Source of the DNA: JAHBVY01 sp964415255
GTDB taxonomy: Bacteria > Myxococcota_A > Polyangia > Polyangiales > Polyangiaceae
Reading direction: 5' to 3'
NCBI GenBank assembly: GCA_964415255.1
Contig: CAYQAC010000007.1
Coordinates: forward strand, 1 to 64,000
Length of the DNA: 64,000 bases
The position numbers and the translations under genes are program-made. The notes under the pieces were generated by a model. It saw only the letters and a list, made by a program, of their open reading frames with translations. It had not been told where the DNA came from and ran no database searches. Every line of letters starts with the position of its first letter. Position 1 is the stretch's first letter. Shown here piece by piece: positions 25,677-37,765 of the stretch.

Positions 25677-26696
25677 ATGGGCTATGGGCGCCACCTGGAT
25701 CAGGTAGCCGGCGGGATGAGCCGGCTCTTGCACCTCCGCGGTGCGAAGCACAACACGGTGGCTCAGCTGGGGCCCTACCTCGACCTCCCTGTGGAGGAGC
25801 TGTTCCCAGCGCCGCCGCCGCTCACTCAGGTGAAGGTCACGCGGGGGCTGGTGGATCGCGCGCTGCGCACGAGCACCCTCACGTGGAAGAGTCAGCATCA
25901 GGTGGTGTGTCAGGACTACGCGAAGCGCCACTACGGCGAGTACGCGCGGAACCTCACGGCGCGCGCTCGGTGGATCCGCGCGGATACATCCATGCGCCGC
26001 AGCTGCCTCATCTACGTGCACGGGTGGCTTGAGCCCGGCTCTTGGGTGGAGGAGGCGACGCTGTTCCGCAGCTGGACGAAGCAGCTCCCGGTGGACATCG
26101 TGCATGTCTCGCTGCCGTTCCACGGTCCGCGCAACCCGCCCGGCTCCGTGTTCAGCGGTGAGTTCTTTTGGTCAGCGGATCTCGTGCGCTCGATTGAGGG
26201 CGTGCGTCAGGGCGTGTGCGACGTGCGCGGCATCATGAGCTGGCTCCGCGCGCAGGGCTATGAGCGCGTCGGCATCACCGGCATCAGCTTGGGCGGCTCA
26301 CTGACCATGGTCACTGGGTGCGTGAGCCCGGCGCCTGATTTCATCGTGCCCATCATCTCGCACCTTCAGCTCCAAGACGCGGTGGAGCAGGCGCCCATCT
26401 TGTGGCGCATGAAGCGTGACCTCACGAGCTGGGGTGTGGATAGGGAGGAGCGTCATCGGCTGTTCGGGCGCTTGGGGCTCGCGAGCTATCGTCCGCTGCT
26501 TGAGCGCGAGCGGCAGCTCTGGATCGAGGCCGAGGAGGACGCCTACATCGACGCGCACCTGGTGGAGAAGCAGTGGCAGGACTGGGGCGAGCCGCCCATC
26601 ATGTGGATCCCAGGGGGTCATATGAGCTTCCCGCTCTCAGTGCCAAAAATGACCGAGCGCATGGCGAAGTTCTTGGAAGAGCTGCCAGGGCGCTGA
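25677..26696 (+). CDS. ABHD18-like alpha/beta hydrolase
   Basis: 339 residues. The oxyanion strand IYVHGWLEPGSW, the segment VHVSLPFHGPRNPPG and the nucleophile elbow GISLGG (S204) fit the ABHD18/DUF2048 branch. The late GGHMSF supplies the His (H315), and the acid is probably in EAEEDAYID. Family members are predicted esterases or lipases of unknown substrate. No signal peptide is visible, so it should be cytosolic. Confidence 0.82.
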   Translation: MGYGRHLDQVAGGMSRLLHLRGAKHNTVAQLGPYLDLPVEELFPAPPPLTQVKVTRGLVDRALRTSTLTWKSQHQVVCQDYAKRHYGEYARNLTARARWIRADTSMRRSCLIYVHGWLEPGSWVEEATLFRSWTKQLPVDIVHVSLPFHGPRNPPGSVFSGEFFWSADLVRSIEGVRQGVCDVRGIMSWLRAQGYERVGITGISLGGSLTMVTGCVSPAPDFIVPIISHLQLQDAVEQAPILWRMKRDLTSWGVDREERHRLFGRLGLASYRPLLERERQLWIEAEEDAYIDAHLVEKQWQDWGEPPIMWIPGGHMSFPLSVPKMTERMAKFLEELPGR

Positions 26697-26708
26697 GCTG
26701 CGTTTCCC

Positions 26709-26733
26709 CGCGGGTTTGGGGGTTGGTCCCACC
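26709..26733 (+). repeat. G-rich dispersed repeat
   Basis: GGGTTTGGGGGTTGGTCCCACC, between the convergent hydrolase and IgGFc-type lipoprotein genes. Same flank as the 13329 copy. Confidence 0.7.
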
Positions 26734-26767
26734 GTGAGCCGCTCTGCGGCGCTGCAGGCGGCGCGCG

Positions 26768-28459
26768 TCAGCGTGGCGTGTCAGGCGGCGGCGCGATCCG
26801 CTTCAGGTTGAGGCCGCCAGGGTACTGGTAGCTGGTGTAGCGGCCATAGCCGAGCACCTGCAGGCCCACGGGCTCGCTCGCCGTGAGCACGTGCGCGCCT
26901 TGATTGCCTGGCCCCAGGCGGATGCGCGTCACCCCGAGCTCACTCCCGACGGGCGTCGCCGGGGTGGTGACGGCGGCGCCATCCAACATGAGGGTGACGC
27001 CGAGCGGGCCACTGACGTCAGCATAGCTGACGTCATAGTTGGGCGGCGCGAGGAACACGAAGTGCGTCCGGTATTGCTCCACGGCGGTCATGAAGCTGAG
27101 GGAAGGATCGCCCTTGCCCTCCGGGTTTGGCTCCTCGGGGTCGACCGGGTTAGGGTCCACCAGCGAGCCGCCGAGCTGGAACGAGGCCACGGCGAACGCC
27201 TGGCTCCCCTGCACCTCGAAGGCCTGCTTCACGACGCCCAAGTCCACCCACTGCCCAGCGTTCAGGCTGGTGGGTGCGCCGCTCGGCGCGCCGCTCGGGT
27301 AGCTCAGCTGCGTGTTGTCGAAGTTGCCGTAGATGCGCACCACGTGCCCCGGGACGTCGCCCTTCGGCCCGGTGGGCGGCACCACCAGGTAGTGCTGCCC
27401 GAAGGTCTCCGCGGGGAGCAGTGACTCCTCCGTGTGGTCGCACGCGACTTTATCGTCGGGGACCAAGGAGCAAGCGGTGCCGGAGATCACCTGGATGGGC
27501 TTGTTCGCTTGGAGCAGCGAGCCGCTCAGCTCACCGGAGCCGGTGAGGCTGGTGTAGGTGAGGAGCTGGACCACGTCGCCCGCGTTCATCTCGAGCTCGG
27601 TGGTGCCGCCGCCAGGGACGTGGGGGACGCCGCCGCCGGCTTCAATGGTGCCGGTGGGTGAGACGTAGACGGTGACGCGGGTGCCGTCTTGCGTCGCGGT
27701 GACGGTCATGAACTCGGGGTACTGGGTGAAGGCGTGGTGGTAGCCATGGCGCCCCGCCATCCGGTAGTTGCCTGTCATCGCCGTGCTGGGGAGCAGCAAG
27801 GAGGCGTCGTTGGTGTAGGTGTAGTAGGTCTGATTGCAGGGCGTGGGGAATGGGCAGCTGGCAGGGCTGGTGTGGCACTGAGTCCAGTCGTGCCCCGGCG
27901 GCCCGCCGATGGACGCGTACTCCAGCGGGTTGAACTGGTACACCGCGATCGGCCGGTCACTGACTAAATGGTAAGCCCCCTTGTTCATTCGCGACGTGGT
28001 GGTGGAGGCCCCCGCCCCCATGCACTGATCGGACTCCGGCCCCTTGAGCGTGGGGATCCACGGCAGGTACAGCGTGCGAAGCTCCCCGGGTGGGATCGCC
28101 GCGGCGGTGATGTGAGTGTCGCCGAGGGTGACCGTCACGTTCGCGGTCTCGCTGCCCGTGTTGGCGGCCACCGCCGCGAAGTTGAACACTGGCCACACGG
28201 CGTTCGCCGTCACCGTGGGCCAGAAGTCGCAGCCGATGTAGGTCCTGCGCGCCGCCGCCTCGGCGCAGGTGGTGGGGTCGTCGTCTGGTACGTCACCACC
28301 GGTGCCGCCACTGCCCCCGAAGGTGAAGCCCGCGCTGCCCCCGGTGCCACCCGACGCGCCGCTGGACGAACCACCTTGTCCCTGGCTTGAGCTGCCGCCC
28401 GCTGAGCACCCCAAGAGCACCAGCACCACCCACCCTGCTCCCAACGCCCACCGCTTCAT
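26768..28459 (-). CDS. IgGFc-binding-like surface lipoprotein
   Basis: 563 residues. The lipobox LLGC places lipidation at C18, followed by a Ser/Gly linker to about residue 55. The remainder matches the IgGFc-binding N-terminal domain: a large beta-rich module with AVAANTGSETANVTVTLG, SDRPIAVYQFNPLEY, LLQANKPIQVISGTACSLVP and FVFLAPPNYDVSYADVSG. In bacteria the domain is found on surface proteins, often of myxobacteria; IgG binding is not implied. A 9-bp-arm inverted repeat (27013-27035) lies inside the gene. Confidence 0.85.
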   Translation of the reverse strand: MKRWALGAGWVVLVLLGCSAGGSSSQGQGGSSSGASGGTGGSAGFTFGGSGGTGGDVPDDDPTTCAEAAARRTYIGCDFWPTVTANAVWPVFNFAAVAANTGSETANVTVTLGDTHITAAAIPPGELRTLYLPWIPTLKGPESDQCMGAGASTTTSRMNKGAYHLVSDRPIAVYQFNPLEYASIGGPPGHDWTQCHTSPASCPFPTPCNQTYYTYTNDASLLLPSTAMTGNYRMAGRHGYHHAFTQYPEFMTVTATQDGTRVTVYVSPTGTIEAGGGVPHVPGGGTTELEMNAGDVVQLLTYTSLTGSGELSGSLLQANKPIQVISGTACSLVPDDKVACDHTEESLLPAETFGQHYLVVPPTGPKGDVPGHVVRIYGNFDNTQLSYPSGAPSGAPTSLNAGQWVDLGVVKQAFEVQGSQAFAVASFQLGGSLVDPNPVDPEEPNPEGKGDPSLSFMTAVEQYRTHFVFLAPPNYDVSYADVSGPLGVTLMLDGAAVTTPATPVGSELGVTRIRLGPGNQGAHVLTASEPVGLQVLGYGRYTSYQYPGGLNLKRIAPPPDTPR

Positions 28460-28634
28460 GGCGCCATTCTAGCGCCTAGTGAGCATTCGGCCAATGGGCC
28501 AATTGTGGAGACGGTTAAGTATCTTTAATATCAGGTCGACGCCTGGTGCACCCGTGCCTGAGGTTCGCGGCACTTGGACTCTAGAGGGTGAAGGTCGCAC
28601 AACGTAAGGTAAGCTGACTTGTGCGCGCTGGGGT

Positions 28635-28690
28635 GTCAGCGCGCTTGAGCGCTCTCCACGCGCCCGCCGTCAGCGCGCTTCAGCGCTCCT
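28635..28690. repeat. Duplicated ilvC 3' end
   Basis: GTCAGCGCGCTTGAGCGCTC at 28635 repeats GTCAGCGCGCTTCAGCGCTC at 28669 with one mismatch, 34 bp apart. The second copy contains the ilvC stop codon. Confidence 0.8.
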
Positions 28691-29693
28691 TCACCGCTTG
28701 GTTCTCCTTCATCCACGGCATCATTGCGCGCAGGGTTGCTCCGACGCGCTCAATGGAGTGCTCTTGGCCTGCTGCCTCCAGGCGCCGGAAGCGCTCCTTG
28801 CCGCTCTGGTGCTCCTGCATCCACTCCTTGGCGAACTCCCCGCGCTGGATCTCCCCCAAGATCTCCCGCATGGTGGCCTTGGTCTGCTCCGTGACGACGC
28901 GCGGGCCGCGCGTGAGGTCGCCGTATTCGGCAGTGTTACTGACTGAATAGCGCATGTTGCCGATGCCGCCCTCGTAGATGAGGTCGATGATCAGCTTCAG
29001 CTCGTGGAGGCACTCGAAGTAGGCCATCTCCGGCGCGTAGCCCGCCTCAGTGAGCGTCTCGTAGCCCGCCTGGATCAGCGCCGTGAGGCCGCCGCACAGC
29101 ACCGCCTGCTCGCCGAACAAGTCAGTCTCAGTCTCTTCCTTGAAGCTGGTGGTGAGCACCCCGGCGCGCCCGCCTCCGATGGCCGCCGCGTAGGCCAGCG
29201 CCACCGCGCGAGTGTCGCCCTCAGCGACGTCCTGATGCACGGCGATCAGCATCGGCACGCCGCGCCCCCCTGCGTACTCGCGTCGCACCGTGTGCCCCGG
29301 CGCCTTCGGCGCCACCAGGAACACCCCGACACCCGCGGGTGGCTCAATGTACCCGAAGTGCACGCCGAAGCCGTGCGCTACCGCGAGGAAATTACCTGGC
29401 ACCAGGCCCTCTGCGATCTCCTCGCGGTAGAGGTCGGGCGCGAGCTCGTCAGGGACTAGGAGCATCACCACGTCGGCCCACGCCGCCGCCTCCCGCGGGC
29501 TCGTCACCTGGAGCCCAGCCGCCTCGGCGCGCGCCTGGGAGGCGCTGCCTGCGCGGAGCCCGACCCGCACCTGTACCCCGCTGTCCTTCAGGTTGAGGGC
29601 GTGGGCGTGGCCTTGGCTGCCGTAGCCGATGATGGCGACGCGCTTGTCGCGGATGAGGTTGAGGTCGGCGTCGCGGTCGTAGAGGGCTTGCAT
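28680..29693 (-). CDS. ilvC: Ketol-acid reductoisomerase (NADP+), class I
   Basis: Converts acetolactate and acetohydroxybutyrate to the dihydroxy acids of valine and isoleucine synthesis. 337 residues from ATG 29693 (MQALYDRDADLNLI), the normal class I length; GGAGATCTCC precedes the start. The Rossmann motif is GYGSQGHAHALNLKDSG, and the knotted C-terminal domain has the metal ligands in KEETETDLFGEQAVLCGG. It lies 172 bp after ilvN on the same strand, so it may be the operon's last gene or have its own promoter. Confidence 0.95.
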   Translation of the reverse strand: MQALYDRDADLNLIRDKRVAIIGYGSQGHAHALNLKDSGVQVRVGLRAGSASQARAEAAGLQVTSPREAAAWADVVMLLVPDELAPDLYREEIAEGLVPGNFLAVAHGFGVHFGYIEPPAGVGVFLVAPKAPGHTVRREYAGGRGVPMLIAVHQDVAEGDTRAVALAYAAAIGGGRAGVLTTSFKEETETDLFGEQAVLCGGLTALIQAGYETLTEAGYAPEMAYFECLHELKLIIDLIYEGGIGNMRYSVSNTAEYGDLTRGPRVVTEQTKATMREILGEIQRGEFAKEWMQEHQSGKERFRRLEAAGQEHSIERVGATLRAMMPWMKENQAVKER

Positions 29694-29865
29694 GGAGATC
29701 TCCAAGGAGGTGGGCTGGTTGGGTTTGGGCGCGGTTCGCTGGCTGGTCGCCGGCTTGGGCGAGGGGATTGGGGGGTTTGGCACCGCGCCGTCAGGCAATG
29801 AACAGGCAGCGGGCTCCGTGTTGGTGAGGTGAATTGTCTAGCGTGGGAAAAGGCAGTGTTACTGT
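29694..29865. other. ilvN-ilvC spacer with G-rich repeat
   Basis: Holds a G-rich repeat variant at 29761-29790 (GGGATTGGGGGGTTTGGCACCGC). A two-mismatch dyad (29852-29866, GGCAG TGTTA CTGTC) overlaps the ilvN stop. No ORF. Confidence 0.5.
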
Positions 29866-30387
29866 CTAATGGCGGTCGCTGGTGGGCGCCTCGGCGTCGC
29901 TCAGCGGGCGCGGGAGCGCGATCGGCGCAGAGCGGACCAGGTCGCGGACGCCGAGCGGGCGCAGCAGCTCCACGAAGTGCTCCACCTCCAGGCTGGTGGC
30001 GGCGAGCTCCAGGGTGAAGGCGGCGCCGGCGTAGGCCACCACGCGCGCGCCGACGAGGCGCGCGATGCGCTCCAAGTCTTCTCGCGCGGTGGGGGTCGCG
30101 GCGTGCACCGTGACGAGGCAGAGCTCGCGCTCGAGGTGCTTGCCCTCCTCCACGTGGTGCACGCGCCGCACGCGCACCAGCTTGTGCACCTGCTTGGTGA
30201 TCTGCTCGATGATGGCGTCGTCGCCGCGCGTCACCAAGATCACCCGGGAGTAGCGCGGATCGAGCGTTGGGCTGGCGGTGAGCTGATCGATGTTGAAGCC
30301 GCGGCCGGAGAACAAGCCGACGATGCGCGCCAGCTCGCCGAAGCGGTTCTCCACCAAGATGCTGAGGACGTGGCGCCGCGGGCTCAC
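29866..30387 (-). CDS. ilvN: Acetolactate synthase small (regulatory) subunit
   Basis: 173 residues starting at GTG 30387, which overlaps the ilvB stop by 4 bp (GTGA). The ACT domain opens with RHVLSILVENRFGELARIVG and GRGFNIDQLTASPT, the valine-binding part. The C-terminal domain includes VEHFVELLRPLGVRDLVRS. It activates IlvB and confers feedback inhibition. The overlap implies coupled translation for stoichiometric assembly. Confidence 0.93.
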   Translation of the reverse strand: MSPRRHVLSILVENRFGELARIVGLFSGRGFNIDQLTASPTLDPRYSRVILVTRGDDAIIEQITKQVHKLVRVRRVHHVEEGKHLERELCLVTVHAATPTAREDLERIARLVGARVVAYAGAAFTLELAATSLEVEHFVELLRPLGVRDLVRSAPIALPRPLSDAEAPTSDRH

Positions 30388-32186
30388 GCGAGCTCCCGGG
30401 GTGCGTGGTCTTGGTCTTCCTCTGGCTCCAGCACCATCTCGTAGTGAGCGGCGCCCGCGGGGATCATCGGGTACACGTTGGCCTCCTTCTCGACGATGAT
30501 GTCCATGATCACGACGCCGGGGGTGGCGAGCCCGCGCTCCAGCACTGAGCGCAGCTCGTCTGGGTGCTCCGCGCGCAGCCCGGTGGCGCCGTAGGCCTCG
30601 GCGAGCTTCACGAAGTCCGGGAAGTACTTCATCCCCACCTCGGAGTAGCGGCGGCTGTAAAACAGCGCCTGCCACTGGCGCACCATGCCGAGGAAGTTGT
30701 TGTTGAAGATCACTATTTTCACGTTCGCGCCCTCGTGCACCGCCGTCGCGAGCTCCTGGATGCACATCTGGATTGAGCCGTCCCCGGTGACGCAGGTCAC
30801 GCGGCGCTCAGGGTTGCCGATGGCCGCGCCGATCGCCGCTGGGAGGCCGTAGCCCATGGTGCCGAGGCCGCCTGAGGTGAGCCAGAGCCGCCCGCTCTTC
30901 GCGGGGTAGTACTGAGCGGCCCACATCTGGTGCTGTCCCACGTCGGTGGAGACGATGTCTTCCCCCTGGGTGATGTCGGCGAGCTCCTGCATCAGCCGCT
31001 GCGGCATGATGCTCTCCTGACGATCGCGGTACCGTAGCGGGAAGCGCGCGCGTAAGTCGTTCAGCAGCTGCCACCAGCCCTGCCGCTCGGGCGCTCGCGC
31101 GCCCCGCTGACTCAGCTCCGCGAGCAGCTGGGCGGCCACCGTCTTGGCGTCGCCGACGATGGGGACGTCGCAGCGCACGCTCTTATTGAGGCTGGTGGGG
31201 TCGATGTCCACGTGGATGATCTTCGCCTTGCGCGCGAAGCGATCGACGCGCCCCGTCACGCGATCATCGAAGCGCGCGCCGATGTTCAAGATGAGCTCGG
31301 CCTCCGCCATCGCCATGTTCGCGGTGTAGGTGCCGTGCATGCCCAGCATGCCGAGGCAGCGGTCGTCCTCGTGAGGGAACGCGCCGAGGCCCATCAGGGT
31401 GGGGGTGACCGGCAGGTTCAGGCGCTCTGCCAGCTCCGCGACCTCCGGCTCCGCGCCGGCGCTCACCACGCCGCCGCCGATGTAGAGCACGCAGCGCTCG
31501 GTCTCCTGCAGCAGATCCACCGCGCGCTTCACCTGCATCGGGTGGCCCTTGATGGTGGGGCGATAGGACGGGATCTCCACGCTCTCGGGGTACACGAAGG
31601 GGTGCTCCTCCGCGGTCACGTCCTTCGGGAGATCGATCAGCACGGGGCCGGGGCGGCCGCTCTTCGCGAGGTAGAACGCCTCCTTGATGGTGGCGGCGAG
31701 CTCCGCCACGTCGCGCACCAGGTAGTTGTACTTAGTGCAGGGGCGGGTGATGCCGACGATGTCCGCCTCCTGGAAGGCGTCGTTGCCGATCAGGCTCGTG
31801 GGCACCTGCCCGGTGATCACCACGAGCGGCGTGGAGTCCATCATCGCGTTGGCGAGGCCGGTGATGATGTTGGTGGCGCCGGGCCCGCTGGTGACCAGGC
31901 ACACGCCGACTTTCCCTGTGGATTTAGCGTAGCCCTCCGCGGCGTGGATGGCGCCTTGCTCGTGGCGCACCAGCACGTGACGGAGCCTCCCGGCGGCTTG
32001 GTGGAGCTCGTCGTACACGTGCAAGATGGCGCCGCCCGGGTAGCCGAACAGCACGTCCACGCCCTCCTCCAGCAGGCTCTCCACCACGATTTTCGCGCCG
32101 CGCATCACGGGCGCGGGCTCCGTACGGCTCGCGCTTGTGCGCTCTGGGGCTGGCGCTTCTGCGCTCAGTCGTTCAAGGCTCGACAT
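30384..32186 (-). CDS. ilvB: Acetolactate synthase large (catalytic) subunit
   Basis: 600 residues. A ThDP enzyme that condenses pyruvate into acetolactate, the first common step of the branch. The N-terminal PYR domain has DVLFGYPGGAILHVYDEL and the catalytic Glu region RHEQGAIHAAEGYA. The PP domain has the ThDP/Mg motif from VTGDGSIQMC to FNNNFLGMVRQWQ. The start lies 22 bp inside the leuB end. Confidence 0.95.
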   Translation of the reverse strand: MSSLERLSAEAPAPERTSASRTEPAPVMRGAKIVVESLLEEGVDVLFGYPGGAILHVYDELHQAAGRLRHVLVRHEQGAIHAAEGYAKSTGKVGVCLVTSGPGATNIITGLANAMMDSTPLVVITGQVPTSLIGNDAFQEADIVGITRPCTKYNYLVRDVAELAATIKEAFYLAKSGRPGPVLIDLPKDVTAEEHPFVYPESVEIPSYRPTIKGHPMQVKRAVDLLQETERCVLYIGGGVVSAGAEPEVAELAERLNLPVTPTLMGLGAFPHEDDRCLGMLGMHGTYTANMAMAEAELILNIGARFDDRVTGRVDRFARKAKIIHVDIDPTSLNKSVRCDVPIVGDAKTVAAQLLAELSQRGARAPERQGWWQLLNDLRARFPLRYRDRQESIMPQRLMQELADITQGEDIVSTDVGQHQMWAAQYYPAKSGRLWLTSGGLGTMGYGLPAAIGAAIGNPERRVTCVTGDGSIQMCIQELATAVHEGANVKIVIFNNNFLGMVRQWQALFYSRRYSEVGMKYFPDFVKLAEAYGATGLRAEHPDELRSVLERGLATPGVVIMDIIVEKEANVYPMIPAGAAHYEMVLEPEEDQDHAPRELA

Positions 32187-33259
32187 ATCAGCTCTCCCAT
32201 CTGGGCTGTTGAGACGTCCCCGCCGAGATCGGCGGTGAAATGACCCGCTTCGAGCACCGCCTCGACCGCCGCCTCGAGGCGCGCCGCCTCCGCGGGCAGG
32301 TGGAGGCTCAGGCGCAGCAGGCTCGCGGCGGACAACACGGCGCCGATCGGGTTCGCGATGCCGCGGCCGGCGATGTCGGGCGCGGAGCCGTGGATCGGCT
32401 CGTAGAGGCCAGGGCCTGCGCCCAGGCTGGCGCTCGGCAACAGGCCGATGGATCCTGCCAGCACGGCGGCCTCGTCCGTCAGGATGTCGCCGAACAGGTT
32501 CTCGGTGAGCACCACGTCGAAGCTCGCCGGTCGGCGGATGAGGTCCATCGCCGCGGAGTCGACGTACTGGTGCGTGAGCGGGACGTCCGGGTAGCGGGTG
32601 CGCTGGAGCTCGCTCACCACCTCACGCCACAGGCGTGACACCTCAAGCACGTTGGCTTTGTCCACGCTCATCACGTGCCCTGGGCGCCCCGCCTCACGGC
32701 GCGCGCGCGCCAGGTCGAAGGCGACCTCCGCGACGCGTAGGATCTCGCTCTTCTCGTAGGCCATCGTGTTGAAGGCGCGGTCGCCCTCGACGCCGCGTGG
32801 CTCACCGAAGTAGAGCCCCGAGAGCAGCTCACGCACCACCACCAGATCCGTCCCTTGCAGCACGCTCGGCTTGAGCGGCGCGCGATCCACGAGGCTTGGG
32901 TAGACCTTCACTGGGCGCAGGTTGGCGAACACGCCGAGCGCGCGCCGCAGCCGGAGCAGCCCCTGCTCAGGCCGGAGCGCCGGCGGCAGCGCGTCGTAGC
33001 GGGGCGCGCCGACGGCGCCGAGGAGCACCGCGTCTGCAGCGCGGCAGGCGGCCTCGGTACTCGCCGGCAGGGGATCGCCGTCGGCGTCGTAGCCAGCGCC
33101 GCCGATGGGCAGCTCCGACAGCTCCAAGCTGACGCCGGCATGGTTCGTTAAGCTGACGAGCAATGAGCGCGCCACGTCGATGATCTCAGGGCCGACGCCG
33201 TCGCCGGGCAGGCACACGACGCGCGCCGTGAGGCGCGGGGAGGGTGAGCGTTGGGTCAT
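32165..33259 (-). CDS. leuB: 3-isopropylmalate dehydrogenase
   Basis: 364 residues. Oxidises and decarboxylates 3-isopropylmalate with NAD+ in leucine synthesis. Motifs: VCLPGDGVGPEIIDVARSLL, RELLSGLYFGEPRG, SVDKANVLEVSRLWREVV, and the NAD-binding GLYEPIHGSAPDIAGRGIAN. It starts 8 bp after the leuA stop and overlaps ilvB at its end. Confidence 0.95.
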   Translation of the reverse strand: MTQRSPSPRLTARVVCLPGDGVGPEIIDVARSLLVSLTNHAGVSLELSELPIGGAGYDADGDPLPASTEAACRAADAVLLGAVGAPRYDALPPALRPEQGLLRLRRALGVFANLRPVKVYPSLVDRAPLKPSVLQGTDLVVVRELLSGLYFGEPRGVEGDRAFNTMAYEKSEILRVAEVAFDLARARREAGRPGHVMSVDKANVLEVSRLWREVVSELQRTRYPDVPLTHQYVDSAAMDLIRRPASFDVVLTENLFGDILTDEAAVLAGSIGLLPSASLGAGPGLYEPIHGSAPDIAGRGIANPIGAVLSAASLLRLSLHLPAEAARLEAAVEAVLEAGHFTADLGGDVSTAQMGELICRALND

Positions 33260-33267
33260 CCTGAGGC

Positions 33268-34839
<1,572 letters not shown>

Positions 34840-34840
34840 A

Positions 34841-35502
34841 TCAGTCGCCAGTTTCCATAAGGAATGCATTCATATAGGGCAAGGCGCGGGCCACCCGCCG
34901 CGTCGCCTCCGCCGCGGAGAGCAGCTCCGCCGTGCTGTCCCAGGTGCCCTCCACCCAGGCTACGCGCGCCGCCTCGTCCAGGCTCACGGGGAAGCGCTGG
35001 TCGCCCACGCTGAGCTCACGCTGGGTGAGGTCTAGGCTGAGCTCGAGGCTTGGGTCTTGACTCGTGAGCGCGAAGACACGCTCCAGATCTTTTGCTGAGA
35101 GCTGGGCGCAGGGCAGCCCCACGGCCACGCAGTTGCTGAAGAAGATCTCAGCGAAGGAGCCGCCCACGATGGCGCGCAGCCCTCGCCGGTAGAGCGCCTG
35201 CGGCGCGTGCTCACGGGATGAGCCGTAGCCGAAGTGGCGGCCCACCAAGAGCAGGCTGGCGCCGGCGCGCGCTGGGTCGTCGAAGGGGTGCAGCTCACCG
35301 CGGGCGCGGAGCGCCGCGCGGTCGTCAGCGAAGGCGTGCTCCCCAAGGCCCTCGAACACGATGCTCCGCAGGAAGCGCGCGGGGATGATGCGATCCGTGT
35401 CGATGTCATCGCCCAATAGCGGCAGCGCGCGCCCCGTGACGCGCGCGCGACACAGCTCTGAGGCGGTGCGCACATCGTACGGTGCGCTGTCTTCATGCGC
35501 GC

Positions 35503-35506
<4 letters not shown>
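34841..35506 (-). CDS. leuD: 3-isopropylmalate dehydratase small subunit
   Basis: 221 residues starting at GTG 35506, overlapping the leuC stop by 4 bp (GTGA). The swivel domain shows DDIDTDRIIPARFLRS and LLVGRHFGYGSSREHAPQAL, which close over the substrate bound by LeuC. The Fe-S cluster is on LeuC. Confidence 0.94.
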
Positions 35507-36935
<1,429 letters not shown>

Positions 36936-36939
<4 letters not shown>

Positions 36940-37472
36940 GACACGCGCGGCGGGGTGGGGCTGTGCGCCTCCGCGCGGGTGTCCCCGAGGCCGGCGTAGG
37001 CCTCCAGGCGGGCCGCGAGCAGATCGCCAAACTCAGAGAACGCGACCAGGGACGCTGGGTCGAGCTTCATCCACACCTCGCGCACGGCGTCTTCGCGCTT
37101 GGCGCGCAGCTCGGTGACGGTGCGGCGCCCCTTAGCGGTGAGGGCGTAGTCACGCTGGCGCCCGTCGGCCTTCGACACGGCGACCTTGATCAACCCTTTG
37201 TCGATCAGCTGGCGCAGGTGCTTCGAGACGGCGCCTGGGGTGCTGTCGCGGTGGCGCGCGAACATGCTGGGGATGAAGTCCTCGCTGGAGATGCCGTCGA
37301 GCACCCCCCACTCGCGCTCCGTGATCCCGGCGCCGGCGGCGAGCTGCTCGCGGCGCCGCCGGAACACCTCGCTCAGGCGCTGCATGGTGCGGATGGCGGC
37401 GTGGATGTCCTGCAGGTTCGGCGAGCGCCGGGCCCCGACGTCTGAGCCGAGCTGAGGGCTAACAGGATGCAC
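36936..37472 (-). CDS. MarR-family regulator leading the leu-ilv operon
   Basis: 178 residues from GTG 37472, with GGGGAG six bases upstream. The winged helix spans about 45-130: ITEREWGVLDGISSEDFIPS, TPGAVSKHLRQLIDKGLIKV, SKADGRQRDYALTAKGRR. It is the first gene of the cluster and is coupled to leuC, so it probably reports on its own operon's product or precursor. MarR proteins usually bind a small molecule and release DNA. A MarR gene in this place is not the usual LeuO/Lrp/LysR arrangement. Confidence 0.85.
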
Positions 37473-37588
37473 GGGTCTCTCCCCTGAAGCGCGGCTCGCT
37501 TCGCCGCCTGACTGCGCTGTGCATGGTGCTCTGTTTCACGGGTGGGTCACTTGGGGCGCGGCACCCTAGGGATGCTAGCCGCGCCGCG

Positions 37589-37623
37589 ATAGATGAGCAT
37601 ACTCAACTATTCGCTTAGCGCAA
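37589..37623 (-). promoter_or_regulatory. Candidate promoter and operator of the leu-ilv operon
   Basis: In the only AT-richer stretch upstream, the minus strand has TTGCGC (37618-37623), a 16-bp spacer and TATGCT (37596-37601). The dyad TGAG-CATA-CTCA (37594-37605) overlaps the -10 and could be the MarR site. The predicted leader would be about 117 nt. Confidence 0.35.
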
Positions 37624-37765
37624 GTCATCGCCAAAAGGGGCTCAAGGTGCACCGCGGGGGAGCGCGGCGACCAGGGCGCTGCTGGCTCTGAGGGCGCGCA
37701 GGTGGAACAGGCGCGCGGCGCTGATCGCGCTGGGGCGGGCGGCCGCACCGTGGCATCATGGCTCA

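Noticed and set aside
26768..28459. Literal IgG binding by the IgGFc-type lipoprotein
   Set aside because: The domain name is historical; environmental bacteria carry it widely.
31212..32243. Long plus-strand ORF antisense to ilvB
   Set aside because: Composition (Arg/His/Val/Asp-rich, no motifs) is that of a GC-rich shadow frame; ilvB is certain on the other strand.
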